From the NCBI RefSeq assembly GCF_030285785.1, contig NZ_CP127247.1, positions 3,123,501-3,187,500 on the forward strand: a stretch of DNA of 64,000 nt, given 5' to 3'. The position numbers and the translations under genes were made by a program. This document shows positions 1-8,547 of the stretch, piece after piece (the first letter of the stretch is position 1; every line of letters begins with the position of its first letter). This DNA comes from Parasedimentitalea psychrophila. Its GTDB lineage: Bacteria; Pseudomonadota; Alphaproteobacteria; Rhodobacterales; Rhodobacteraceae. The notes under the pieces are model-generated. The model searched no databases. It saw only the letters and a list, made by a program, of their open reading frames with translations, and was not told the origin of the DNA.

Positions 1-698
1 ACACTGCAATACTGGCCCGTGACAAAGGCGTGATGCTGCACACTCACCTGGCCGAAAATGACGAAGACGTCGCCTATTCCCTGGCCCAGTTCGGCTGTCG
101 CCCGGGCCAATACGCCGAAGATCTGGGCTGGACCGGCGCCGATGTCTGGCATGCCCATTGCGTCAAGCTGGATGTGGTCGAAATCGACCTCTTCGCCCGC
201 TCGCGCACCGGTGTTTCCCATTGCCCCTGTTCCAACTGCCGCCTCGGCAGCGGCATCGCCCCGGTGCGCCAGATGCGCGATGCGGGCGTTCCGGTTGGCC
301 TCGGCGTTGACGGCTCGGCCAGCAATGATGCGGCCAATCTGATCGGCGAGGCGCGCCAGTCGATGCTGCTGCAGCGGGTACAAAACGGCGCCGACGCCAT
401 GAGCGCCTATGAGGCGTTGGAAATTGCCACCCGTGGCGGCGCTGATGTTCTGGGCCGCCCCGACTGTGGCCGGCTATCGCCCGGCAAACGCGCTGACATC
501 GCCATCTGGGACACCACTGGCGTCAGCTCCAGCGGCAGCTGGGACCCCGCCGCGCTGCTGCTGGCTGGCCCGAGCCAGGTGAAACATCTCTTCGTCGAAG
601 GCCGCCAGATTGTGCGAGGCGGAGAAATCACCACTGTAGAGCTGCCGCAGCTGCTGCAGCGTCACAACGCGCTGGCGCAGCGATTGATGGAGACCTGA
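1..698 (+). CDS. 8-oxoguanine deaminase (amidohydrolase), 5' end cut by window
   Basis: This is the C-terminal 231 residues of an amidohydrolase-family deaminase. The reading frame is open to the left edge, so the true start lies outside the window. Visible family features are HTHLAE and HAHC, which carry metal-binding histidines, and GLGVDGSASNDAANL, which carries the metal-site aspartate. The SASNDAANL form is characteristic of 8-oxoguanine and hydroxyatrazine-type deaminases. The expected role is hydrolytic deamination of 8-oxoguanine (to urate) or a related purine in the cytoplasm. Guanine deaminase lies just downstream on the opposite strand, which fits a purine-salvage or catabolism neighbourhood. 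Exact substrate is inferred from family only. Confidence 0.85.
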   Translation, partial: TAILARDKGVMLHTHLAENDEDVAYSLAQFGCRPGQYAEDLGWTGADVWHAHCVKLDVVEIDLFARSRTGVSHCPCSNCRLGSGIAPVRQMRDAGVPVGLGVDGSASNDAANLIGEARQSMLLQRVQNGADAMSAYEALEIATRGGADVLGRPDCGRLSPGKRADIAIWDTTGVSSSGSWDPAALLLAGPSQVKHLFVEGRQIVRGGEITTVELPQLLQRHNALAQRLMET

Positions 699-702
699 CC
701 CC

Positions 703-1143
703 ATGAAGCAGCGGGCCACGCTGATGATCAGCCTCCTGCTATCGGCGCTGCCGGTCTCGGCGGCTGAGCTGGATCGCAACGACGCCAGCAACCATCTCAA
801 CGCCCTGCGGGTCGACAGCCAGCTTTCAGAGTTACAGTATTCCATGACGCTTGAGACAGCCGCCCGTCGCCACGCCGAGGACATGGTCCGCAAGGGGTTC
901 TTTTCCCATACTGGCAGCGATGGATCAGGCATCGGCGAGCGCTTGACCCGCAGCGGCTATGGCTGGTGCGCTGCCGCCGAAAATATCGCATCAGGTCAGC
1001 CCACATTGGCTGACGTGATGCGCGCCTGGACCAAGTCGCGCGGCCACCGAAAGAATATGCTGAACACATCCGTAAGTGAGTTTGCGCTGGTGCGCGCACC
1101 GGGCAATATCTGGGTTATGGTGTTGGCGCGCCCAGGCTGCTGA
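703..1143 (+). CDS. Secreted CAP-domain (SCP/PR1-like) protein
   Basis: 146 residues. The N-terminus is a signal peptide (basic MKQR, hydrophobic core, cleavage near VSAA, about residue 20). The rest is one compact CAP domain: His57 in HAEDM, FSH at 67-69, AENIA at 92-96 and the conserved AWxxSxGHRxNML segment at 108-120. Cys89 and Cys146 could form a disulfide. Bacterial CAP proteins are secreted or periplasmic and mostly of unknown function. It starts 4 nt after the deaminase stop, so the two are probably co-transcribed. A 14-bp tandem repeat begins at its stop codon. Confidence 0.85.
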   Translation: MKQRATLMISLLLSALPVSAAELDRNDASNHLNALRVDSQLSELQYSMTLETAARRHAEDMVRKGFFSHTGSDGSGIGERLTRSGYGWCAAAENIASGQPTLADVMRAWTKSRGHRKNMLNTSVSEFALVRAPGNIWVMVLARPGC

Positions 1144-1176
1144 CCCCAAGCTGCTGACCCCAGGCTGCTGACAAAG
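1134..1176 (+). repeat. 14-bp direct tandem repeat, three units
   Basis: Three head-to-tail units of the form CCCCARGCTGCTGA start in the last codons of the CAP gene and run into the intergenic space. The TGA of each unit lines up, so the first unit supplies the gene's own stop codon. A short duplication at the gene end is the simplest explanation. Confidence 0.75.
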
Positions 1177-1190
1177 GCGCGCCGCCTATT

Positions 1191-1222
1191 TTCTTCTTGT
1201 CTGAAATACCTCCGCCGGAGGC
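1191..1222 (+). repeat. Dispersed repeat family A, copy 1
   Basis: About 32 bp of the form TTCTxxTTGxxxGAAATAC followed by CTCCGCCGGAGGC, ending in a CCTCCGCCGGAGG palindrome. Related copies lie at 25735-25766, 48950-48980 and 63056-63086. This copy lies between the convergent ends of the CAP gene and guaD and lacks one C of the consensus ACTCCCGCC segment. Confidence 0.7.
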
Positions 1223-1245
1223 CGCCCGCGCCAGCGGGCACCCTT

Positions 1246-2532
1246 TTATACCGCCCGTCCGCCAATCCAAACCTCGGCCACGGCACGGTCGTCGCCCATC
1301 ATGATGGTGGCAAACACCGCCTCCCACAGATCCGCCGCGCGGGTTGTGCGCTGGGCAATCGCCGGGGTCGAGGCCAGATCCAGCACCACCAGATCGGCCT
1401 CCATGCCGGGCGCGATATTGCCGATCTTATGCTCCAGCCGCAGCGCCGCCGCCGACCCTTGGGTGGCCAGCCACAACAGCTGCGCCGCATGCAGCGGGGT
1501 GCCGCGCAGCTGGCCAACCTCATAGGCCGCCGCCATGGTGCGCAGCATCGAAAAGCTGGAGCCGCCGCCGGTGTCTGTGGCCAGACCAATGCGCTGACCC
1601 TCAGCCATCAGCCCATTCATGTCGAACAATCCGGAGCCGATGAAAGTGTTTGAGGTCGGGCAATGCACCAGTGCGGCGCCAAACTCCCGCAGCCGGTGGC
1701 GCTCGCGCTCCTCCAGATGAATGGCATGGCCATACAATCCGCGCGCCCCCAAAAGGCCAAACTCCTCATAGGTATCCAGATAGTCCCGCGCCTGCGGGAA
1801 CAGCGTCTTAACCCAGGCGATCTCATCCACTTGCTCGCTCAGATGCGTCTGCATCAGGCAGTCCGGGTGCTTGGCCCAGAGCGCCCCCATCGCCTCTAGC
1901 TGATCCGGGGTTGAGGTCGGCGAGAACCGTGGGGTAATAGCATAGCCCAGCCGATCCACCCCGTGCCAGCGGGCGATCAGCGCGTCACTGTCATCATAGG
2001 CTGATTGCGGCGTATCGCGCAGACCATCCGGGGCATTGCGGTCCATGCAGGTCTTGCCGGCCACAATCCGTTGGCCCCGCGTCTGCGCGGCGGAGAAAAT
2101 GGCATCGACGCTTTCGGGGTGGATGGTACAGAAGGAACAGACCGTGGTGGTGCCATTGGCTGTGGTCAGATCCAGATAGCGATTGGCGACCTCATTGGCA
2201 TAGGCGCGATCGCCAAAGCGCATTTCCTCGGGGAATGTATAGGTATTCAGCCAGTCGATCAGCCGCTTGCCCCAGCTGGCGATGATGGCGGTCTGCGGGT
2301 AATGCACATGGGCGTCGACGAATCCGGCCAGGATCAGCTTGTCGCTGTGATCCACCAGCGGTGCCCTCGGCAGCAGCGCCCGCATCTCTGCCAGCGATCC
2401 GGTACCGGCCACCAGCCCATCCCGAATGGCAACCGCTTCAGACAGTTGCGCGGCATCCTGCGGCGCGCCCTCGTCAAAGGGCGAGCGCGAGAAGGACAAT
2501 ACCTGCCCCTTAAGGATAGTCTCGGTGCTCAT
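1246..2532 (-). CDS. guaD: Guanine deaminase
   Basis: 428 residues, the usual length for bacterial guanine deaminase of the amidohydrolase superfamily. It converts guanine to xanthine and ammonia. The zinc-site motifs are present: VDAHVHYPQ (His75, His77), QTHLSEQ, GHAIHLEE and ATDTGGGSSFSMLRTM. The PxTSNxxIGSG segment (CPTSNTFIGSG) is typical of GuaD. The start is an ATG at 2532 and the gene is divergent from mgtE. The nearby 8-oxoguanine deaminase suggests a purine degradation locus. Confidence 0.92.
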   Translation of the reverse strand: MSTETILKGQVLSFSRSPFDEGAPQDAAQLSEAVAIRDGLVAGTGSLAEMRALLPRAPLVDHSDKLILAGFVDAHVHYPQTAIIASWGKRLIDWLNTYTFPEEMRFGDRAYANEVANRYLDLTTANGTTTVCSFCTIHPESVDAIFSAAQTRGQRIVAGKTCMDRNAPDGLRDTPQSAYDDSDALIARWHGVDRLGYAITPRFSPTSTPDQLEAMGALWAKHPDCLMQTHLSEQVDEIAWVKTLFPQARDYLDTYEEFGLLGARGLYGHAIHLEERERHRLREFGAALVHCPTSNTFIGSGLFDMNGLMAEGQRIGLATDTGGGSSFSMLRTMAAAYEVGQLRGTPLHAAQLLWLATQGSAAALRLEHKIGNIAPGMEADLVVLDLASTPAIAQRTTRAADLWEAVFATIMMGDDRAVAEVWIGGRAV

Positions 2533-2666
2533 GATGCGCGTCCTTTTCTTGCCAAACTGTGCCCCGCAGGATACCCGGCGCAGCAGTTGCGGTAAATTAT
2601 GCCATTGTCATTGTTTTTCGGTAGCAGCTTCTTCTAGTTTGCAATCAATCAGGCGGAGGTCAGCCC

Positions 2667-4067
2667 ATGAGCACAGGCAGCGATCACGACAGCAGCAACC
2701 GCAGCGGCGATCACCCGCGCGAGGATGCGTATGAGCTGGACCGCAAGGCGGTTGCCGCCATTCTCTATGCGGTGGATGTGCAGGACAAGGACCAGCTGGC
2801 CCAGTTGATGGCGCCACTGCACGCGGCTGACATTGCCGACCTTCTGGAACAGATCAACAGCCATGACCGGGCCCGGCTGATTGAATTACTCGGCTATCAG
2901 TTCGACGGTGAAATCCTGTCGGAGCTGGAAGAATCGGTGCGCGAAGAGCTGCTGCCCATCCTCCACCCGCAGGTGCTGGCCGAGGCGGTGCGCGATCTCG
3001 AAACCGATGACGTGGTTGATCTGGTCGAAGACCTGCAAGAGCCGCAGCAAGAGGCGATCCTTGAGGTGCTGGAGGATGCCGACCGGGTCGCGGTGGAGCA
3101 GGCGCTGGCCTATCCGGAAAAATCAGCCGGCCGTTTGATGCAGCGCGCGGTGGTGATGGCGCCCGAGCACTGGTCTGTCGGTCAGGTGATTGATTTCATC
3201 CGCGACGCCGAGGATCTGCCCGAGCAATTCTATCACGTGGTGCTGGTCGACCCGCGGCTGAAACCGGTGGGCAATGTGACGCTTGGCAGGCTGATGAGCG
3301 CCCACCGCAAGGTCAAGCTGACCTCGCTGAAAGAAGAGATCTTTCAGGTGATCCCGGCAGATCAGGATGAAGAAGACGTCGCTTATGCCTTCAACCAGTA
3401 CCACCTGATCTCGGCGCCGGTGGTGGACGGTGAGGGCCGGTTGGTCGGGGCGATCACCATTGATGATGCCATGGTGGTGCTGGCCGAAGAACACGAAGAA
3501 GACATTCTGCGGCTGGCCGGGGTTGGTGAAAGTGCGCTGTCGGACCGGGTGAAGGACACCATTAAGCGGCGGCTGCCCTGGTTGGCGGTGAACCTGGTGA
3601 CGGCGATTTTGGCCTCGATGGTGATTTCTCAGTTTGAGGCGACCATTTCCGAGCTGGTGGCGCTGGCCATCCTGATGCCAATTGTCGCCTCGATGGGCGG
3701 CAATGCCGGCACCCAGTCGCTGACCGTTGCGGTGCGGGCAATTGCCACCAAGGATCTGACCAGCTCAAACGTCTGGCGGGTGATCCGGCGCGAAGTGCTG
3801 GTGGGGCTGGCCAACGGCATTATTTTTGCGGTGGTGATGGGGCTGGTGGGGCTGGTCTGGTTTGGATCCGGGGCGCTGGGGCTGGTGATCGCGGTCGCAA
3901 TGGTGATCAATCTGGTCGTGGCGGGGCTGGCCGGTACGGTGATCCCGGTGTTATTGGATAAGGCCGGGATCGACCCGGCGCTGGCCTCTGGTGCCTTTGT
4001 GACCACGGTGACGGATGTGGTTGGGTTCCTTGCCTTTTTGGGGTTGGCGGCCTCGGTTCTGTTCTAG
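2667..4067 (+). CDS. mgtE: Magnesium transporter MgtE
   Basis: 466 residues with full MgtE architecture: a helical N domain (about 35-140), a CBS pair (about 150-275) and a five-helix membrane domain (about 300-466). The pore signature MPIVASMGGNAGTQS is intact. MgtE is a Mg2+-gated channel of the inner membrane whose N and CBS domains bind Mg2+ and close the pore. A strong ribosome site (GGCGGAGG) sits 9 nt before the ATG. I see no M-box-like leader in the 134-bp divergent region shared with guaD. Confidence 0.95.
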   Translation: MSTGSDHDSSNRSGDHPREDAYELDRKAVAAILYAVDVQDKDQLAQLMAPLHAADIADLLEQINSHDRARLIELLGYQFDGEILSELEESVREELLPILHPQVLAEAVRDLETDDVVDLVEDLQEPQQEAILEVLEDADRVAVEQALAYPEKSAGRLMQRAVVMAPEHWSVGQVIDFIRDAEDLPEQFYHVVLVDPRLKPVGNVTLGRLMSAHRKVKLTSLKEEIFQVIPADQDEEDVAYAFNQYHLISAPVVDGEGRLVGAITIDDAMVVLAEEHEEDILRLAGVGESALSDRVKDTIKRRLPWLAVNLVTAILASMVISQFEATISELVALAILMPIVASMGGNAGTQSLTVAVRAIATKDLTSSNVWRVIRREVLVGLANGIIFAVVMGLVGLVWFGSGALGLVIAVAMVINLVVAGLAGTVIPVLLDKAGIDPALASGAFVTTVTDVVGFLAFLGLAASVLF

Positions 4068-4077
4068 GAGACAGGGT

Positions 4078-4641
4078 ATGACAGATCTGACTGCGATCAA
4101 ATCCCAGGCCCGCAAGGCGGGTTTTGCCCGGCGCAAGGACGCTTTTTCGATGCATAAACCCGGTGCCGCCGGCCATCTGTCCGAGGTGCTGGCCGGCTAT
4201 CGCGGGGTGCCGCTGTCGGGCTATATGCCGATCCGTACCGAGATTGATCCACTGGCTGCAATGGCTGAGGCGGCGGCGCATGGCCCGGTTGCGGTGCCGG
4301 TGATCATGGCGGCAGGGCAGCCGTTGAAATTCAGCCGCTGGCAACCCGAAGCGCCACTGCGCGACGGGCCCTTTGGCGCAAAGGTCCCCGAGGTGGACGA
4401 TTTTTTTGACCCCGAGATCCTGATCGTGCCGCTGGTTGCCTTTGATGCCCGCGGTGGACGGCTGGGCTATGGCGGCGGTTTCTATGATCGCACCCTGGAG
4501 GGGTTGCGCGCCAAGCGACCAACCCTGGCCATCGGCTTTGCCTTTGACGCGCAAGAGGCGGAAGATCTGCCACTGGAACCCACCGACCAGCCGCTGGACA
4601 TGCTGATCACCGAAAGCCGGGTGCTGCAGTTCAACCGCTGA
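4078..4641 (+). CDS. 5-formyltetrahydrofolate cyclo-ligase
   Basis: 187 residues. It converts 5-formyl-THF plus ATP to 5,10-methenyl-THF in the cytoplasm. The family signatures are LSGYMPIRTEIDP (about 41-53) and the ATP/folate loop GGRLGYGGGFYDRTL (about 124-138). The ATG at 4078 was chosen because AGGAG overlapping the mgtE stop lies just upstream. Longer in-frame readings would run back into mgtE. A candidate 6S RNA lies directly downstream, matching the known proteobacterial association of ssrS with this gene (ygfA in Escherichia coli, salA in Rhodobacter sphaeroides). Confidence 0.93.
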   Translation: MTDLTAIKSQARKAGFARRKDAFSMHKPGAAGHLSEVLAGYRGVPLSGYMPIRTEIDPLAAMAEAAAHGPVAVPVIMAAGQPLKFSRWQPEAPLRDGPFGAKVPEVDDFFDPEILIVPLVAFDARGGRLGYGGGFYDRTLEGLRAKRPTLAIGFAFDAQEAEDLPLEPTDQPLDMLITESRVLQFNR

Positions 4642-4701
4642 CGCGCGCCACTCCCGCCCGTTGTTGACCTGCCTGCGCAGGCCTGCCGCCCGTTGGGCGT
4701 G

Positions 4702-4723
4702 GCACCGCGCTGACGCGCGGTGC
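4702..4723 (+). other. Hairpin after cyclo-ligase gene
   Basis: GCACCGCG and CGCGGTGC form a perfect 8-bp stem with a 6-nt loop. It is followed by AACAAAAA rather than a T-run, so it is not a classical terminator. It may be a processing or boundary structure just before the candidate 6S RNA. Confidence 0.45.
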
Positions 4724-4728
4724 AACAA

Positions 4729-4910
4729 AAAGGCTGCTGAGAGGCTCTGAGGTGCAGGTCTGCCCCTCAGGAGCCATATCAAGTCTATTGTCTGCTTCCC
4801 TGGCCTCAAGGGCTGGCCGCGCATGCGCGCGGTCGCTGTGCGACCCTTGACCCCAAAGAAGCAGACCGGCGTGCAGTAGGGGGTTGTCCTCGCCCCCTGC
4901 GACGGCCTAA
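4729..4910 (+). ncRNA. ssrS: Candidate 6S RNA (ssrS)
   Basis: A roughly 180-nt unannotated stretch between the cyclo-ligase and ymdB-like genes can fold like 6S RNA. GTCTGCTTC and GAAGCAGAC form a perfect 9-bp stem enclosing TCAAGGG/CCCTTGA and an apical GGCCGCGC/GCGCGGTC helix. An upstream GGCTC-TGAGG/CCTCA-G-GAGCC hairpin is also present. GTCTGCCCCTCAGGAGCCATAT resembles the 5' part of E. coli 6S RNA as I recall it, and CCTGCGACGGC resembles its 3' part. Position next to the cyclo-ligase gene is the classical location. 6S RNA binds housekeeping RNA polymerase holoenzyme. Ends are estimates, and no covariance search was run. Confidence 0.7.
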
Positions 4911-4919
4911 GCACGGGCC

Positions 4920-5732
4920 ATGAGAATTCTGTTTTTAGGCGATGTGATGGGCCGCGCCGGGCGCAAGGCTGTCACCGAGAATCTGCCGCGTTTGCGCGAC
5001 GAATGGCGGCTGGATTTTGTTGTGGTCAATGGCGAGAACGCCAGCAATGGCATGGGGCTGAGCGGCGATCACGCCAAGGCGATGCTGGACGCCGGGGTCG
5101 ATTGCCTGACCCTGGGCGATCACGCCTTTGACCAAAAGGACATGCTGCAGTTCATCGAGAAGGAACCGCGTATCATCCGGCCTCTGAACTATGCCAAGGG
5201 CGCGCCGGGCAAGGGTTACCGGCTGTTCAATGCGCCGGGTGGCCGCAAGGTTCTGGTGCTGCAGGCGCTGGGGCAGGTGTTCATGAAACGCGCCTTTGAT
5301 GATCCGTTTTCTGCCGTCGAAACCGTGCTGAGGGCGCATCCGCGTGGCGGGCTGGCGCAGGCGGTTATCGTCGATATGCACTGCGAGGCGACCTCGGAGA
5401 AGATGGCGATGGGGCATTTCTGCAATGGCAAGGCATCCTTGGTGGTGGGCACCCACACCCATGTGCCAACCGGCGATGCGCAGATCCTTGACGGCGGCAC
5501 CGGCTATCTGACGGATGCCGGCATGTGCGGCGATTACAACTCGGTGATTGGCATGGAAAAAGCCGAACCGATGCGCCGCTTTATCACCGGCATGCCCAAA
5601 AGCCGCTTTACCCCGGCAACGGGCGAGGCAACCCTGTCGGGGGTGTTTATCTCCACGGATGACCGCACCGGCGCCACCAAGGAGATCCGGATGATCCGGT
5701 CGGGTGGAGTGTTGCAGGACTCAGTGCTGTAA
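4920..5732 (+). CDS. YmdB-type metallophosphoesterase (TIGR00282 family)
   Basis: 270 residues, full length for the family. The dimetal-site residues appear in order: Asp8 (FLGDVMG), Glu39/Asn40 (VNGENASNG), His68 (GDHAFD), His154 (DMHCEATSEK) and His179/His181 (VGTHTHVPTGD). Bacillus YmdB is a cyclic-nucleotide phosphodiesterase, and the alphaproteobacterial members are not well studied. It starts about 10 nt after the candidate 6S RNA, so the RNA could be processed from, or share a promoter with, this transcript. Confidence 0.9.
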   Translation: MRILFLGDVMGRAGRKAVTENLPRLRDEWRLDFVVVNGENASNGMGLSGDHAKAMLDAGVDCLTLGDHAFDQKDMLQFIEKEPRIIRPLNYAKGAPGKGYRLFNAPGGRKVLVLQALGQVFMKRAFDDPFSAVETVLRAHPRGGLAQAVIVDMHCEATSEKMAMGHFCNGKASLVVGTHTHVPTGDAQILDGGTGYLTDAGMCGDYNSVIGMEKAEPMRRFITGMPKSRFTPATGEATLSGVFISTDDRTGATKEIRMIRSGGVLQDSVL

Positions 5733-5817
5733 CCCACCGGACCATCCCTGCGGCTTTGCTTGCACCATATGCCAAAGCGGGTCAGGATGTCGTGCAAAGA
5801 AGATGACGGGCGGTGGC

Positions 5818-7596
5818 ATGAATTTAGTGGCTTTTTCGGACACCGGCGGCGCGGTTGCGACCCTTGTTGTTGTGGTTGTGATGTTCATCCTGTTCATGCG
5901 CGAATCCTACCCGGCTGAGGTGGTGGCGATTGGTGGTGCTGCAACAATGCTGGCGCTGGGGGTGTTGCCCTATGAGGCGGCGCTGCATGTCCTGTCCAAC
6001 CCGGCGCCCTGGACCATCGTGGCCATGTTCATCGTTATGGGGGCTCTGGTGCGCACCGGTGCCTTGCAATGGTTCACCGATCTGGCCGAGGCGCAGGCCG
6101 ATTCTCGGCCCGCCGTTGCGATCGGCGCGCTGATGCTGTTTGTCGTTGTGGCCTCGGCATTCGTGAACAATACACCGGTTGTTGTGGTGATGATCCCGGT
6201 GTTTGTGCAACTGTCCCGCAAGCTGGGGATCTCTGCCAGCAAGATGCTGATCCCGCTGAGCTATGCGGCCATTCTGGGCGGCACCCTGACCCTGATCGGC
6301 ACCTCGACCAACCTGCTGGTGGACGGGGTGGCGCGGGCCAATGGGCTGGAACCCTTTACCATTTTTGAGATCACCCCGCTGGCTATTTTCCTGGTGATCT
6401 GGGGCGCGATCTATCTGCGTTATATTGCGCCGCACCTGTTGCCGGATCGCTCCAGCATGGCGACGCTGCTGTCGGGCAAGCACACGATGAAGTTCTTTAC
6501 CGAAGCGGTGATCCCGCCTGAGAGCAATCTGGTGGGGCGCGAGGTGTCGGGGGTGCAATTGTTCAAACGGGCCGGGGTGCGGCTGATTGATGTGATCCGG
6601 GGCGATGTCTCACTGCGCCGCGATCTTAAGGCTGTCGAACTACAGGCTGGTGACCGGGTTGTGCTGCGCACCCAGATGGCCGAACTGCTCAGCCTGCAGC
6701 GCAACAAGGAATTGCGCCGGGTCGATCAGGTGTCGGCGGTGGAGACCTCAACCGTCGAGGTGCTGATCACGCCGGGATGCCGGATGATTGGCCGCGCTCT
6801 GGGGGCCATGCGGCTACGCCGTCGCTATGGTGTTTATGTTTTGGCAGTCCACCGGCGCAACCAGAATATCGGTCAGCAGCTGGACGGTCTGGTGGTGCGG
6901 GTCGGCGATACACTGCTGCTCGAGGGCGGCTCGGATGATATCCAGCGGCTGGCCGCCGAAATGGATATGGTTGATGTGACCAAACCCTCGGCCCGCGCCT
7001 ATCGCCGCAGCCACGCGCCCATCGCGCTGGCCGCGATTGCGGGCATTGTGGTGTTGGCGGCAATGGGAGTGGCGCCGATCCTGCTGCTGGCTGTGCTGGC
7101 CATGGCAACTGTGTTCCTGACCCGCTGCATCGACAGCGACGAGGCCTTTTCCTTTATTGACGGGCGGCTTCTGGCGCTGATTTTTGCCATGCTGGCGGTG
7201 GCGACGGCGCTGGAAACCTCGGGCGCGATCAAACTGATCGTTGATGCGCTGGCACCGCTGATCGGTGGCCTGCCGCCGTTCTTCATCGTCTGGGCGGTCT
7301 ACCTGCTGACCTCGGTGCTGTCCGAGCTGATCAACCACGCGGTGGCGGTGGTGCTGACCCCGGTTGCGATTGGTCTGGCGCTGTCGATGGGGGTAGAGCC
7401 CAGGCCGCTGGTGATTGCAGTGATGGTGGCCGCCAGCGCCACCTTTGCCACCCCGATCAGCTATCAGACCAATATGATGGTCTATGGTCCCGGCGGCTAT
7501 CGCTTTACCGATTTCATGAAGGTGGGCATTCCGCTGAATCTCAGCATCGGATTGCTGGCGTCGGCGCTGATCCCGGTGTTTTGGCCCCTGAACTAG
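5818..7596 (+). CDS. SLC13-family permease with two TrkA-C domains
   Basis: 592 residues. Hydrophobic N- and C-terminal halves (about 15-215 and 400-592) are divided by a soluble stretch holding two TrkA-C (RCK_C) repeats. Family features include ASAFVNNTPVVVVMIP, LIGTSTNLLVDG and a matching C-terminal ELINHAVAVVLTP. These inner-membrane proteins are usually annotated as Na+-coupled anion, dicarboxylate or sulfate carriers, and the substrate cannot be read here. ATG 5818 is preferred, with ATG 5803 as the alternative. A paralogue of the same architecture lies at 10391-12163. Confidence 0.88.
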   Translation: MNLVAFSDTGGAVATLVVVVVMFILFMRESYPAEVVAIGGAATMLALGVLPYEAALHVLSNPAPWTIVAMFIVMGALVRTGALQWFTDLAEAQADSRPAVAIGALMLFVVVASAFVNNTPVVVVMIPVFVQLSRKLGISASKMLIPLSYAAILGGTLTLIGTSTNLLVDGVARANGLEPFTIFEITPLAIFLVIWGAIYLRYIAPHLLPDRSSMATLLSGKHTMKFFTEAVIPPESNLVGREVSGVQLFKRAGVRLIDVIRGDVSLRRDLKAVELQAGDRVVLRTQMAELLSLQRNKELRRVDQVSAVETSTVEVLITPGCRMIGRALGAMRLRRRYGVYVLAVHRRNQNIGQQLDGLVVRVGDTLLLEGGSDDIQRLAAEMDMVDVTKPSARAYRRSHAPIALAAIAGIVVLAAMGVAPILLLAVLAMATVFLTRCIDSDEAFSFIDGRLLALIFAMLAVATALETSGAIKLIVDALAPLIGGLPPFFIVWAVYLLTSVLSELINHAVAVVLTPVAIGLALSMGVEPRPLVIAVMVAASATFATPISYQTNMMVYGPGGYRFTDFMKVGIPLNLSIGLLASALIPVFWPLN

Positions 7597-7663
7597 GGCT
7601 GGCACTAGGGCCAATTCGGCGCGTTTTTGCCAATTGCGGCGATGCGAGGGTGTAATCTGTGAT

Positions 7664-7689
7664 TCAATCCCCAGATGACTTGGGATTGA
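7664..7689 (+). other. Leader hairpin upstream of the YbaY-META gene
   Basis: TCAATCCC and GGGATTGA form a perfect 8-bp stem with a 10-nt loop, ending 21 nt before the ATG at 7711. It could be a terminator of the upstream permease gene lacking a good T-run, an operator, or a 5' untranslated structure. Confidence 0.4.
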
Positions 7690-7710
7690 GTTTCTTACGA
7701 GGCACTGAAA

Positions 7711-8469
7711 ATGGATATCAAAACAGGTTTCATGGCTCTGGTCCTTGCGACATCAACTGCAATTGCAGGTGTTTCGATGGCCAAGGCAGGCACGGTAGAC
7801 GGCAGCGTCACTTATTTGCAGCGTATCGCAGTGCCACCCGGGGCCAGGCTGCTGGTCGAATTGCGCGATGTATCGCTGGCTGATGCACCGTCCAAGTTGT
7901 TGACAGCGCAGGACTATGATTTGTCGGCTGTGCCGTTCGACTATTCTCTCAGCTTTGCGGACAGCGACATTGTCGACAACCTCAGCTATGCGGTATCCGC
8001 GCGGATCACACTGGACGGCACTTTGCTGTTTATCACCGATACGACCTATCCGGTGCTGACCCGTGGGGCAGGGCACAGGGTCGATATGATCGTGAAACCG
8101 GTGCCAACTGCCGCATCGGGGTCAGCGGATATGCAATTGGACAACACCAGCTGGAACCTGATTGAACTGAACGGCGCTGCGGTGGACAAGGGCCGCGACC
8201 CGGGCATTGTCTTTGCAATGGACGGACAATTTTCGACGTCGGCTGGGTGTAACCGCTTTATGGGGCAGGCGCAGTTGAACGGCAGTGAGATCAGTTTCCC
8301 CGATAGGCTGGCCGGTACGCTGATGGCCTGTGCGCCGGGGTTGGATGTGCAGGAAAATGATTTTCTGGCAGCCCTGGCCAAGGTCAAATCAATTGAACGC
8401 CAAGGGCCGCTGATGCAAATGCTGGCCGAGGATGGCTCGGTGTTGATGGTGCTGACGCTGGGGCGGTGA
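7711..8469 (+). CDS. Exported YbaY-type plus META/HslJ-domain protein
   Basis: 252 residues. A signal peptide (about 1-26, ending SMAKAG) is followed by a YbaY/YscW-like beta-sandwich (about 28-128, starting VDGSVTYLQRIAVPPGA). A META/HslJ domain follows (about 139-250: TSWNLIELNGAAV, SAGCNRFMGQ, TLMACAPGLDVQENDFLAAL). Both modules occur in envelope proteins of uncertain function, and META/HslJ proteins are often stress-associated. GAGG lies about 9 nt before the ATG. The gene is convergent with the flavoprotein downstream. Confidence 0.85.
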   Translation: MDIKTGFMALVLATSTAIAGVSMAKAGTVDGSVTYLQRIAVPPGARLLVELRDVSLADAPSKLLTAQDYDLSAVPFDYSLSFADSDIVDNLSYAVSARITLDGTLLFITDTTYPVLTRGAGHRVDMIVKPVPTAASGSADMQLDNTSWNLIELNGAAVDKGRDPGIVFAMDGQFSTSAGCNRFMGQAQLNGSEISFPDRLAGTLMACAPGLDVQENDFLAALAKVKSIERQGPLMQMLAEDGSVLMVLTLGR

Positions 8470-8547
8470 TCAGGTGAGGGCAGCAGCCTCCGGTGGGGAA
8501 GGTCGGGCGAAACGGCGAAGAATGCCTTTTTCGTCGTAGAAAGGGCC

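Noticed and set aside
1246-2532. Hydroxyatrazine or cytosine deaminase for the minus-strand amidohydrolase
   Set aside because: The GuaD-specific pattern HVHYPQ with TDTGGGSSFSML and the length fit guanine deaminase better.
3907-4914. 335-residue minus-strand frame covering the cyclo-ligase gene and the candidate 6S RNA
   Set aside because: Composition is Arg/Pro/Gln-rich, and it overlaps a well-supported gene and a structured region.
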